Assembly (NCBI GenBank): GCA_030770425.1
Contig: JASJFT010000253.1
Span: 1 to 59,899 of the forward strand
Direction: 5' to 3'
Origin: Darksidea phi
Taxonomy: Eukaryota > Ascomycota > Dothideomycetes > Pleosporales > Lentitheciaceae
DNA length: 59,899 nucleotides
The notes under the pieces were generated by a model. That model did not search any database and was not told the DNA's origin. It worked only from the letters and a program-made list of their open reading frames with translations. The translations under genes were made by a program, and so were the position numbers. Shown piece by piece: positions 27,018 through 37,497 of this stretch (its first letter is position 1; every line of letters begins with the position of its first letter).

Positions 27018-27260
27018 GTTGGCACATTTCCACGGAAGCGCCCTGTTCGAAAATGGATCCTCCGCGGCATTCCCGCCACGCTTCCCCAAAGGGACTAGCT
27101 ACCGATTGCGTTATCGATATCGAACCAAAAAAGAACCGTGACCATATCCCTACCAACAATTTCATCCGTTTATCAAGTGCTCCTTCTCTTCGATCCTGCA
27201 CATTTCTCCGGTTTTCTCTTACTGTACCTACAGCTTCCTTTGGCTGCGACCTGTCTTCTC

Positions 27261-28925
27261 ATGGCCCCTGCGCTTCTGACAGCCGTGGAGTCGACGTCCC
27301 ATGTCCACTTGGTTATCGGATCGAATCCCCTCGCGGGCGCCCGTTGCGCGCGATCTATTGAAGTCGGGGCTAAGCCGATCCTAATCGCCCCGGCAGAAGC
27401 AACTCTACATTATGGCCTAGCGAGGCGGATCGACGAGGGCGAGGTGCGGTGGCTGAAGCGCAGCTTCAAAGACGATGACTTGACATCCCTTGGGCGTGCC
27501 GACGTGGACGGCGTTGTTGACGCTGTCTTCGTAACGGCTGGCGGCAAGCATGGTCTTGGTTTGTCCTACAGCCGTATACTGTCTTTTTCTACTAATGCGA
27601 GAGCAGGAACCCAAATCTCAAGCTTGTGTCGCCGGCTCCGAATACCAGTCAATGTTACCGATGCGCCGAACCTTTGTTCATTTACGCTCCTCTCCACCCA
27701 CTCCGACGGCCCCTTGCAGATCGGCGTCACCACTTCTGGAAAAGGATGCAAGCTTTCGGCGAGAATACGTCGCGAGATAGTGGCATCTCTCCCTCCGCGT
27801 CTCGGCAGTGCCGTTGAGCGACTCGGCACTGTGCGGCGGCGCATATGGGAAGAAGACCATGCAGCCGAGCTCTCGCAGGATCTGGAGGCTGACGAGGATG
27901 AGAGTGGTCAGCCGGCTACGTTTAACGAACTAGTCAGCGCGGAGACCGTTGAAGCGGCCCGGAGTCGCCGCATGCGTTGGTTATCTCAGATCTGTGAATA
28001 TTGGCCGCTCCGACGTCTTGCAGCCATATCAGATTCAGATGTGGACATGTTGCTGCGCGACTACACCAGCTCGAATTCTTTCAAAGCAGCACGAGGTACA
28101 GTCGACCTAGCGGCGCCAGTCGGACGAATCCTGCTGGTTGGCTCCGGGCCAGGAAATCCAGAGCTTCTTACACGGGCAGCCCACAAGGCTATACTGTCTG
28201 CTGACCTCATCCTTGCTGATAAGCTGGTGCCGAGCCCCATCCTAGACCTCGTTCCACGGCGTGCAACAGTTCATATTGCAAGAAAGTTCCCGGGCAATGC
28301 CGACAAAGCCCAGGAAGAGCTGCTTGAACTAGGTCTGGCTGGTGTCCGAGCCGGAAACGTCGTGGTGCGCATAAAGCAGGGCGATCCATACATTTATGGC
28401 CGAGGGGGAGAAGAGTACGGCTTCTTTCGCTCCCATGGATACACGCCTGTTGTTCTCCCAGGAATCACGAGTGCCTTGAGCGCGCCGCTTTTTGCTGCTA
28501 TTCCCCCTACTCACCGAAGCGTGGCTGACCAGCTGCTGATATGCACCGGCACCGGTCGAAAAGGCGTCGCACCCGATCCTCCGGACTATGTCTCATCGCG
28601 CACTGTTGTGTTCCTAATGGCTTTGCACCGTCTCTCTGCCCTTGTTGAGTCTCTGCATTTGAAGAGCTATCCAATTGATACACCATGCGCTGTTCTTGAG
28701 CGAGCTAGTTGTCCTGACCAGCGGGTAATCAGGACTACGTTAGAGCATGTCTGCGCGGCAATAGAGGAGGAAGGCAGTCGTCCGCCCGGGCTACTTGTTG
28801 TTGGGAATGCATGCACCGTCCTCAGACAATGCAGTCAGAGGTGGGTGGTGGAGGAGGGCTTCACAGGGCTGCAAGATTTTGAGAGCAAGAGTGAGCTTCC
28901 ATTAGCAAAGGATGATGTAGCCTAG
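27261..28925 (+). CDS. MET1: Siroheme synthase: Met8-like domain fused to uroporphyrinogen-III C-methyltransferase (2 exons)
   Basis: Exons 27261-27558 and 27607-28925 give 538 residues. The 48-base intron has a consensus branch (CTACTAATG) and is a multiple of three, so an unspliced reading also stays open. The N-terminal part (about residues 12-200) resembles the NAD-binding dehydrogenase/ferrochelatase module of Met8/CysG, with HLVIGS and the siroheme middle-domain box TSGKGCKLSARIRREI. The C-terminal part (about 270-520) is the methyltransferase, with VGSGPGNPELLT, RIKQGDPYIYGRGGEE and PGITSALSAPL. It would make siroheme, the cofactor of sulfite and nitrite reductases. The start MAPALL was chosen over an in-frame upstream Met at 27,138, whose extension is hydrophobic and unlike the family. 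ADE1 lies downstream on the same strand. Confidence 0.88.
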   Translation: MAPALLTAVESTSHVHLVIGSNPLAGARCARSIEVGAKPILIAPAEATLHYGLARRIDEGEVRWLKRSFKDDDLTSLGRADVDGVVDAVFVTAGGKHGLGLSYSRILSFSTNARAGTQISSLCRRLRIPVNVTDAPNLCSFTLLSTHSDGPLQIGVTTSGKGCKLSARIRREIVASLPPRLGSAVERLGTVRRRIWEEDHAAELSQDLEADEDESGQPATFNELVSAETVEAARSRRMRWLSQICEYWPLRRLAAISDSDVDMLLRDYTSSNSFKAARGTVDLAAPVGRILLVGSGPGNPELLTRAAHKAILSADLILADKLVPSPILDLVPRRATVHIARKFPGNADKAQEELLELGLAGVRAGNVVVRIKQGDPYIYGRGGEEYGFFRSHGYTPVVLPGITSALSAPLFAAIPPTHRSVADQLLICTGTGRKGVAPDPPDYVSSRTVVFLMALHRLSALVESLHLKSYPIDTPCAVLERASCPDQRVIRTTLEHVCAAIEEEGSRPPGLLVVGNACTVLRQCSQRWVVEEGFTGLQDFESKSELPLAKDDVA

Positions 28926-29240
28926 GCGCAATAGCAATATCGAGCACATTTTCATGTCTTTCCCAATGCAACCCTTGACCATGGATATCGCGTCATCGGT
29001 AGTTCTACGCCACAACATGAGCCATAACACGAGCCACAACATGAGCCACAACATGAGCCACAACATGAGCCATAACACGAGCCACAACATGAGCCACAAC
29101 ATGAGCCATAACACGAGCCACAACATGAGCCATAACACGAGCCACAACACGAGCCACAGCAGCCCCGCTCGTCAGTAGTCGAAAGTTTCTCACCATGTGC
29201 AGCTCAATTCATATCATTTTTGGATAGCCACCGACCCACG
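28926..29240. promoter_or_regulatory. MET1-ADE1 intergenic region
   Basis: The 315 bases hold the 3' end of the siroheme synthase transcript and the ADE1 promoter. About half of the space is a 12-base minisatellite, listed separately. Confidence 0.6.
29007..29160. repeat. 12-base minisatellite, about 13 copies
   Basis: The unit CAYAACAYGAGC is repeated about 13 times with C/T variation at two positions. It is open on both strands and in several frames, which produces artefact ORFs of His-Asn-Met-Ser type. It ends about 80 bases before the ADE1 start. Confidence 0.95.
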
Positions 29241-30326
29241 ATGCCTTCCCCGGGGGTCGTCAACATCGATCTGCAGGGCTTGCTTCCGAAAGTCGCAACC
29301 GGCAAAGTCCGAGACCTCTACGCGGTGAACGATACCACGCTGCTCTTCGTGGCAAGCGACCGAATATCCGCGTATGACGTGGTCATGAAGAACGTATGTC
29401 TGGCGTACCTCAGAGATGATTCTCCGGTTTTGGAATTGGATCGCACCGTCCACTATTTGCCATCAGAGACTGACTGTTTCTGCAGGGCATCCCAGGAAAA
29501 GGCGCCCTGCTTACTGCAATGAGGTATCGACCCACACCCTTGACTTCCATCTCGTCCCGTTAACCGCTACAGTATTTACTGGTTTGAATACCTCGGAAGG
29601 GAGATACCGACGCTCAAGACTCACTTTCTCACCGAGGAACTACCGGAACGCCTCACCACACTGCTTGATCGATCCTTGTCTAATGCGCTGCGTCCCCGGA
29701 GCATGCAAGTGCGACGCCTCCAAATTGTTCCGATCGAGTCCATTGTGCGAGGCTACATTACCGGTTCTGCATGGTCCGAATACAAGCAGTCTGGCACCGT
29801 GCACGGAATCCGTTTACCTTCTGGACTGGTAGAGGGTCAAAAGCTTCCCAGCCCACTATGGACGCCCAGTACGAAAGCTGAAGTGGGAGGCAAGGATGAG
29901 AACATAAGTCCAGATCAGGCGAGGAAGCTCATAGGCGATGAAAGGGTGGCCGACAATATCGAAAGGCTGAGTCTAGAAATTTACACAGCTGCAGCAGCCA
30001 GAGCTGAGCAAGTGGGAATAGTTCTAGCCGATACGAAGTTTGAGTTTGGGTTGGATCGGGAGAATGGCAACGACGTCGTTTTGGTGGACGAGGTATTGAC
30101 CCCAGACAGCAGCAGATTCTGGCCAAAGGAAACCTGGTCATCTCATCTTGGAAGAGCACAACCTAGCTTCGACAAACAATACTTGCGAGACTGGCTAGTC
30201 TCCCAGAATCTCAAAGGCAAGAATGACGTCGTTGTTCCCGACGAGGTGGTGGAGCGGACGGCCGCCAAGTATCGGGAGGCTTGCGAGTTGCTGACGGGTG
30301 TTACAAACCACACACGAACAATGTAA
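29241..30326 (+). CDS. ADE1: Phosphoribosylaminoimidazole-succinocarboxamide (SAICAR) synthase (3 exons)
   Basis: Exons 29241-29393, 29486-29523 and 29573-30326 join to 314 residues. The 38-base middle exon encodes [12 protein letters not shown]. Diagnostic motifs are GKVRDLY and [12 protein letters not shown] near the N-terminus (ATP binding), then [33 protein letters not shown] and DTKFEFG. The enzyme condenses CAIR with aspartate using ATP, the seventh or eighth step of purine synthesis, in the cytosol. It is the single-domain fungal form of PurC. The length fits the family (about 300). The start follows from the second in-frame codon context: the only upstream in-frame extension begins at a TTG. 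Its 3' flank carries the LTR and fold-back relics. Confidence 0.95.
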
Positions 30327-30478
30327 CGTTGGCAAATGGAGTTGCCAGAAATCGAGACCATCTACGGCTCCGACGAAGCGTGTGCTGAGGCGTACGAAGA
30401 ACTCGCAGGATACGAGGGATACGGGAGAGAGTATGACCTCGGCCCAGAAGCCTATCACAACATGGACACGTAAGAAGG

Positions 30479-30630
30479 GTCACGTGATGGATCTGTAGAT
30501 CTACGGGACAGATCTAACAGATCTAAGGAAACAAATTGATATATAATGACTACGAATCTCCTAGATAGTTTTCCTCTTATAGTTAATTTGAATCTAGATT
30601 GATCCTTATATATCAACGTAATTGAACTAT
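30479..30630 (+). repeat. Un-RIPed LTR fragment, left part
   Basis: This matches the LTR of element C (about 17,690-17,880) in the same orientation: CTAAGGAAACAAATTG against CTAAAGAAACTAAATTA, then ATATATAATGACTACGAATC against the RIPed form. Here CpA and TpG are retained, so this copy was not, or hardly, mutated. It is broken off by the fold-back element that follows. Confidence 0.75.
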
Positions 30631-30632
30631 TA

Positions 30633-31066
30633 ACGTGTTTTATAAGCGGGTCGCGAATACAAGCGAGTCGCGAACCCCAAAATACACCTAAAAATCGAAA
30701 ATCTACACCTTTATATCTCTACAACAACCTATTAATAATCTTTTAAATTTTAATAGAATATAGATAGTATCTAGATAAAGAGGATATTAAATTCCTAAAA
30801 GCTAAAAATTAATAGTACGGAAGATATTAAAGAAAAGGTAAAATTTCTTGAATTTGGGGGCCAAAATACGGCTATCTTAAGGAATATAAATTTTTAGCTT
30901 TTAGGAACTTAATATCCTCTTTATCTAGATACTATCTATATTCTATTAAAATTTAAAAGATTATTAATAGGTTGTTGTAGAGATATAAAGGTGTAGATTT
31001 TCGATTTTTAGGTGTATTTTGGGGTTCACGACTCGCTTGTATTCGCGACTCACTTATGAAACACGT
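30633..31066. mobile_element. Fold-back MITE, 434 bases, inserted at a TA
   Basis: Two 178-base arms (30,633-30,810 and 30,889-31,066) are nearly perfect inverted copies around a 78-base centre. The outer ends read ACGTGTTT. A TA dinucleotide flanks each side (30,631-30,632 and 31,067-31,068). TA target duplication and terminal inverted repeats point to the Tc1/mariner-pogo superfamily, as a non-autonomous element. No transposase is encoded. A transcript through it would form a long hairpin. Confidence 0.85.
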
Positions 31067-31068
31067 TA

Positions 31069-31097
31069 CCCTAAGTTCCTACTCCTTCTTCCCTATT
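31069..31097 (+). repeat. Un-RIPed LTR fragment, right part
   Basis: After the fold-back element the sequence (TACTCCTTCTTCCCTAT core) lines up with the LTR continuation seen at about 14,045-14,085 in reverse complement and at about 17,885-17,915. The element therefore landed inside an older LTR. The match is short and imperfect. Confidence 0.5.
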
Positions 31098-31464
31098 ACG
31101 TGACCAAATACCCAAACGAGTCCAATCAACCCATCGGGCCCGGACCCCGTTTAACAACGGGAAGGAAGTGCTGAAACGCACATCTCTGCATATCTCACCA
31201 TCGCATGAGGACGGTATGCTGCGGCAGTTGTATCAGGTGCACTAAAGTAAAAGCTCACTTTGCTCGGTATGATCGGATTTATTCGTTTCTTCTCGTCTCA
31301 GTCGCTTGGCTTCCAAATGTTCGCGTGTGTTGCTATCTCGTGAGACGAGTATATCTGTTCACGCCAACCTGATCCAGGATCTTGGCGAAATCAGACTTCA
31401 ATCATCCTTCTGAGGCAGCTGCCGCACTCAACAACCAGTCTGCAAATACTAAACCGTACCCGGA
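31098..31464. promoter_or_regulatory. Upstream region of ATG29
   Basis: Unique sequence of normal composition between the LTR relic and the ATG29 start. I see no gene; it should hold the ATG29 promoter and leader. Confidence 0.5.
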
Positions 31465-33141
31465 ATGTCCGGCGCGCGGTTTACGACGCTCATCCGCGTC
31501 CCTTTCCCACGAGGCGATTTCTTGGACCCGCAGCAGGCGAGATCCCGTTCGGTTCAACAATCTCATTTTCCTCACTAACCGACGCTTCAGGCGACTTGGG
31601 ACACTACAAAGGATCGTACTCTGTGGAAAACGATATCTAGATCATCAAGAACTAGTGACCTCAACTGTAAGAACGCCTCATCACAATAATGCCACCTACT
31701 GACTTGCGACAGGGACTGAACTGTACATCCGCCTTTGCACCACGAATATGGGCTTGCTGACAGCCACTAGCGCAGACTTTTTCCATGTACCGCCGACATT
31801 CCTTCTGCAACAGGCGGCATGGTTATATGAACGACATTTGGACCATGTGCGCGCCCAGATGAAGAAGGTCGGAGGCTCCACCGCACCAGCTACGTCTAGT
31901 CCAGAGAATACGCATACGACTGTGGGCGGAGTCTTGATGAAGAGACCAGGAAGTGGTGTGCCAGGAGGTTCGTACATGCTCTCTATCAGCGGCCCTTGTT
32001 AATGTGGCACGCCAGCCCATAAAGCACCGTCACTTTTGCCTGCACGCCAAAAAGTCAGCACCACGGCTCATGGCGAATCGATAACACCCAGTATGTCTTT
32101 TATTCTATTTCTCTTTTGCAAAAGCCAACGCATCTCACAGAACCCCTTCTATCTCGGACTCCATCAACCAATACGATCACTCAGGCTCGAGCGTATGCCA
32201 AACAGCCCTTGCCCCGAATTCAGCCCCCGCGTCAGCGAGCGGTTCCGGCCTCTGATCGAGCGGACCGGGTAACCGCCGCCCTTTCTTTATCAAACGATGC
32301 ACAGAGCTCTTTGGATGCAACATCACCAGTCATGCCCTTCTCTTCTTCCGATAGCTCTTCCCCATCGAACTCAGATAGTGAGAATCCCGCAAAACGCAGT
32401 CAATTGTTCAAGAGGCCACCCCGGTTTCGTACCCAACGACGACGGGAACTAATTTCCTATGACGATGCTGTAGATGATGGAGAGGCACTCGGACCCATAA
32501 CAACTACAATGTTGCCATTTGCTAATTTGCCAAGAACAACTGACATTCGAATTAATACGAAGGTACTATCCCGTCCACCTAAATCGAATCATGGCGGCTC
32601 GCCTCGGACGTTTCGCGACGCAACACCCATCAGTACTGCCCCTGCGCCGGACCCTTCCTCAAATGACGGAGCCAGCTCGTCAGCTACAAGTTCAGCGAGT
32701 GATGCGCCGAGATTGGGCCCGAGGAGCCCTAGCCCGCACAGTCCTAAGCATCGAACTGAATTGGCAAAGCCCAGCCCACGCAAAGCAGCATTGAAAAGAA
32801 GAGATGGAAGTGAAGGCACTCCGAGCATGGGGAGTAGCTTTAGCGATCTCGACGGTACGTAGTTGAGCTTCTTTATACCCCACTCTCCTTCCATCTTCTG
32901 TAGGCTTTTGTCTTGAATCTGTGGAATATCAATACCGAGCTTTCTCCTGTCTCTTTTTACCCACGCCCAACTAGTCTATTCTTCCACTGGACATCTTTTC
33001 AATCAAAGGTCATGTGTAAGGCTGACATATGAACATCTAGATGCAAGCATTAGCCAGTCTGCTTTAGAAGAAGCATTGCTCAGCAACATACAGCATGGTC
33101 GTATGAGTACACTGAGTCAACTAAGGTCCAGGTATCTCTGA
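31465..33141 (+). CDS. ATG29: Autophagy-related protein 29 (7 exons, one of 10 bases)
   Basis: Proposed exons are 31465-31551, 31591-31666, 31713-31722, 31771-31967, 32016-32090, 32141-32854 and 33041-33141, giving 419 residues in phase. The conserved N-terminus reads RFTTLIRVPFPRGDFLDP, then WDTTKDRTLWKTISRS, then DLNWTEL joined to ADFFHVPPTFLLQQAAW and LYERHLDHVRAQMKKV, as in fungal Atg29. The C-terminus SALEEALLSNIQHG and LRSRYL also matches the family. Atg29 binds Atg17 and Atg31 to scaffold the phagophore assembly site in starvation autophagy. The 10-base third exon is needed to give the WTEL residues and keep phase. The first intron (39 bases, donor GTTCAA) is the least certain. The middle is disordered and Ser/Pro-rich. 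Confidence 0.85.
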
Positions 33142-33492
33142 GGGAAAGCCATGTTGATCTGAACCGATAAACATTCTATTAGAGTAGATTGCGCCTTTAG
33201 AAACGGGAAGAAAGACATAAATGAGACCTTTCTCAGAGGGTTGCGAACGTGACATTGAAAAAGCTCCAGCCTTGATGACGCATGTACTTGTCTTGGCATC
33301 GACGTGTTGCCTTCACCTGTGCGTTGTTGATTGAAATTGTTCACATCTCTTGACTCACTCACTTCACGGACTCTCCTCTTCCTCCGCGATATCCTCTCTC
33401 TTTGGCGCGCATCTTTTGAGGCGCCTCAATAGCCGCGTCAGGTGGCTCAACTCTTTTTGCTCGGCTTAACACAACGGAGACCTTGATACTAT
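33142..33492. other. ATG29 3' end and promoter of next gene
   Basis: Gap of 351 bases with no convincing open frame. It contains a CT-rich stretch at 33,365-33,400 ahead of the next start. Confidence 0.5.
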
Positions 33493-34954
33493 ATGCGGCA
33501 TTGGTGCGACACAGCCAATCTCGGAAATATGGATGCGCCGGCTATTCGAGGGGAGGATATGGACCTGCCGGTCATTCGAGTCGAAAATTGGGGAGAGGAT
33601 CCTCCACTCGCAGTCAAGTACATCTGCGGAGACAACGAGTTGGACTTCATGGCTGTGTACGCGAAAATTAAGCGTCTACTTCATCATCCCGGACGAGGAC
33701 ACCTGGAGTTACGCAAGGTAGACGATAAGCGCAGTGAGTACTTGGCTTCTTCTTGTGTCGTCGTCCGTGAGGGCTTACTTTTGCAGGACTGTATCTGAAA
33801 CAAGATGCAGGACTGTATCTGAAAGAATGCGACGAAAAATTCCTCGAAGCTTTCTGGGACTGCGTTGCCAACATCCTTGACTATTTCGCCGACTTTGCCA
33901 TCACCGACACTGCTTTGATGCAGAGTATCTGGTATCATATGCTCGATGTGCTGCAGGAGGCGGCGGCGTTGCCGCACAATTTCTGGCATCCGAATATGCC
34001 CAGGTGCAGTCACTCTGAGCAATTCACCCAGAGTTACGAACAAACACTGGATGTCATCAGCAATGTGATCACCGGGAAAAACCTTAAGCCCTTCGAGGCT
34101 CTCGTGCATCCAAATACATCGCATACGAGTTCAGAGAGCAGCTACGCCGGAGCGTTCAAGTCTGGCTTGAAGCCGTGGCAGCAATTCTTCTACGGTGGAT
34201 CGCCTGGCTTCGGAATTCCGCCCGCCGGACGAATCTACCCTCCGAATACGCGAACTGCTTCGGAGATTACCGCAACCGATAGGTTTGTACCAGCAGGAGC
34301 GTTGGCAATCATTCAAAAGCATACCGAACGAGCTAGATCCTTGGTAGCCAAGTCTTCTCAGGTACGTGGTAGTTTACCGCACGGGTTTTGGGTACTAATA
34401 CTGATCGAAGGAAGCAAATGACCCCTCGAAGGCAGAGATGCTTGCTGAGTTTGACCGAATGGTTAGTTACTTACTTGCCTTTACACCTCAGTACCTAACC
34501 ACATACAGAGTCTGAAGTTTGGAGCGCCGTTCACACACACCACGATTGATGGTCAGAACCAGGTTGTTCACCCTGTAAGGATTTGCTCCCAGAATTACAG
34601 ATTATCTACTAACAACGAAAGATGCACTCTCACGGTCTTGCTATGCACGCGCCTCGGAAACTCAGAGGCTTGGCTGATTCTACCATGTCTCATCCTAATC
34701 CAGATCTAAACCTACTAGATGAATGCGTCGGTCAGTGCTTCAGTACTCTTCGTCAACCTCATCGACTAATGGTAACTCCAGGCAATTTTAGAGGCGAGCA
34801 GGCATTTGCGCACCCGAGTGGCAATAGTAACTTTCATATGTGGCACGTCTCTTCCGCCGACAGCTCTGGTACAGCAAGCCTACATCCAGACATTGACAGA
34901 CAAAACTACTCGGAGATGTTCGACGAGTGGTTCTTTGAGCTCGGACCAAGATAA
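33493..34954 (+). CDS. Unrecognised protein, 6 exons
   Basis: Exons 33493-33733, 33787-34361, 34411-34461, 34509-34574, 34622-34730 and 34782-34954 join in phase to 404 residues. All introns are 46-53 bases with good donors (GTGAGT, GTACGT, GTTAGT, GTAAGG, GTCAGT). I do not recognise the family. The product is globular and without membrane segments; it has aromatic- and His-rich stretches (IWYHMLDVLQEAAALPHNFW, then MHSHGLAMHAP) and ends FDEWFFELGPR. An alternative start is the Met at 33,529 (MDAPAIRGED). The first intron has two possible acceptors 24 bases apart because the sequence around it is duplicated. The regular exon structure argues for a real, expressed gene. Confidence 0.7.
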
Positions 34955-36226
34955 CACGGTGTCGATAGTACGCGGTTAGAAGAAAAACGCCTACTTAATA
35001 GATTCTGCCCTACCTAAAATAATGCTACTCAACTTTTCAACTCTACACAACTCTACTATAGTACTGATATATATGTATATATATATATTTAATTGCGTAA
35101 ATCTTCTTCTATATCTAAAAGAGTCCACCGACGCGCTTCTCAACGGTGCATTGGCCCCAAGCTTATGAAATCGGAGTCGCTGCACAAATACATGGCCTTC
35201 TTTCACCACCTGCATATAGAGTCTCAAGGCTTTGGAGTGATGCTTGAGCAGATAATAGTCGTGGCATGTTTTTATTTGTACGGCAGATTGGCAGGTCACG
35301 ACGACCGATATATAGGGGCTAAGGTTCTGTTACCTTCTCCGCTGTACGCGCACATTGCGCACCCGTTCTCTCGAGCCACGTAGTACTATCTCTGGTAAGA
35401 ACGTGGTCCTGCCCGCCATCCAGGCCCACCAAGGGCCGGAACTCAGCGAAGGGGCGCATGGAGCCGGCAGAGGCTACGCGCTACGCCCTGCAAGAGGCCA
35501 GTCGTTGCGTAACGGCGCAATTCCTAACATATCTCCAGTTCCTGTTTCGCATTACCTGTAGGCGTCTCCTCATGACAGTAGGCCACAGACCAGACTCCAC
35601 GCTCTCCACTAAGCTTGTGTCCCTCCTTCCCATGAGCTAGCCTGTATCTCGAACCGTCGAGTCCTCGTCCGATTTGCTTGTGATTCCTCCGACGCCTTCT
35701 CCCATGCCTATTAAGACCTTCCTTTGAGCTGGCCTGTGTTTCCACCACCAAGAGCTTTGCCCGTGATACTATATGCGCGCCTTTGGGAGGTCTTACGGGA
35801 GAGGTCGCGGAGCTAGTTGACGTATGTCTTCTCGCGGTATGGGAAATGAAGCCATTCGCCAGGCTCGATGAGCATTAGGGGTGGAAGCGTAGTAGGCAAG
35901 CTGATCAGTTGTCGTGGAGACCCCAAGAGTGCGGAGAGTGACGGGGGGACGCGGAGCGAGGGCGAAGTAGAGGTGAGAAGCACAGGCGAAGCGGCAGACA
36001 GCGGCGACATCAATTAGGCAGAAGTGAAGATGAACACCGGAGTTTTCGTGGGCTGGAGTTGTTCCATCCCTCATTATCGTGAGATATTGAGGCGTTGCCT
36101 GGTGAGGCGACGACGAACTTGGCAAGCGAATCAAAAGTCACCGCGCCCCGCACCCCGCATCTCGCATCGCTTCCCAACATCTCACTTCCCATATCAATGC
36201 CATCGGACTTTGTCATCTCATCCTGA
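34955..36226. other. Intergenic, no supported gene
   Basis: About 1.27 kb. It holds an AT microsatellite at about 35,068-35,090. Several short open frames lie on both strands, but none has protein-like composition, splice structure or a recognisable motif. Confidence 0.5.
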
Positions 36227-37497
36227 ATGGCTGATGTCGATGCTGCCACACCCACGGAGAAATCCTCCTCTCACCGTCGCACGTGGCGAAAGCGTGTGCG
36301 CCCAGCTGCCGACGCTGAATCTACATTGCGAAAGAGGCAGCGCTCTCTAGCACCCGCTGCTGCGAACATGAACCCATCACCCTCTCCTCCTCAATCTGCG
36401 AAGCCAAGAAGCCCCAGTCCTAGTAAGTCACAACGTCTGAGAAGTCGGGATCGGCGGCCAGTGCAGCAGGTCGCAGTGGCCGTCGAGGTAGAGGTCGAGG
36501 CACGATCACTGCACGACTTGGGCATGCTGAACAAGCCCATCGAATACGTTTCCGACCACAGCCGTCTGCCCCCAGAGATGCTTCCGCACTGGCAGGCTTT
36601 GCTCCGCATTTGTCGCGACCTCAAGACTATTCCGGCTGCCGTTGCGCCACGGCTGGCGGACGAGGTCATCCATAAGGGCATGATCGATCACGATGACAGC
36701 CGCAAAAAATTTGGGTCATGGTCAGTCGAGCTCGAATACGGGACTTTGCTGGAGATTCACGCAGCAGCTCGACGATGTGCAGACAGCGGGTCAGACGAGG
36801 CACAATGGAACACAAAAGTACATGACCGGATCTTGTCATGCGCCCTACGGCTCTTCGAACCGTGCTGCTTTGAAGCTATTAACATGTCCGTCTCCCTCAC
36901 CCGATATATTTGCTCAATTAACCTGTTTCTAGAACTTCAGCAAAGCCTATCCCCGACTTCGCCCCGCTCTACAAGGACGACCCCTCCGGCCCTAAAGTCG
37001 TCGACTTCTCTATCAATATCGCCCCCAGCCGTGGCTCCCCTCTCGACTCCGCTATCCACACCCTCCTCCTCCACGAACCCCCGCAATTCCTCTCTATCAA
37101 CCAGACGCTCAATGAAGCATACAAAAAACCCGCCCTTATATCCATCGCGACAAAGAAGGGCCTCTACGAACAAGAAGACGCCAGGTTTAAGCTAGGGATG
37201 TGGACTGCCGCGTGGCAGAATCGGGTCGCTGCATTCCGGCCTAGGGAGAAGCTGGTGTGCACGCCTTTGCCAGGGCTGATCGTGTTTGGGCATACGTGGC
37301 GGTTGTACTGGGTTGTTGATCAGGACACGGCGGTGGATATTATTGAGTTTCCTATTGATATTGGAGATACAAGAACTGTAACTGGCTGTTATCGATTGTT
37401 GACTGTCATTTGGTACTTGTTGGGTACATGGATGCCGGATACTTTTATGCCTTGGTTGATGGAGAAGGTTTTGCGTCTTAAGGTGGAAGAGGAGTGA
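36227..37497 (+). CDS. PD-(D/E)XK nuclease-like fungal protein (2 exons), active site altered
   Basis: Exons 36227-36885 and 36933-37497 give 407 residues; the 47-base intron has branch ATTAAC. The N-terminal 100 residues are basic and Ser/Pro-rich. After that the layout follows the fungal PD-(D/E)XK nuclease-like family (Pfam PDDEXK_12 by memory): LPPEMLPHWQALLRICRDL, an Ala-rich helix LLEIHAAARRCADS, AQWNTKVHDRILSCALRL, then KVVDFSINIAP and, after a linker, ISIATKKG. In the family the last box usually reads SIETK, which supplies the E-x-K of the nuclease core. Here Glu is Ala, while the upstream Asp (VVDF) is kept. A catalytic role is therefore doubtful. These proteins are common in accessory fungal DNA and their function is unknown. 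Confidence 0.72.

Noticed and set aside
28902..29196. Repetitive frames on both strands with His-Asn-Met-Ser or Met-Leu-Trp repeats
   Set aside because: They are translations of the 12-base minisatellite and are open in several frames by chance.
35093..36134. Short frames in the gap before the PD-(D/E)XK-like gene
   Set aside because: Overlapping on both strands, biased composition, no motif, no splice sites that join them.
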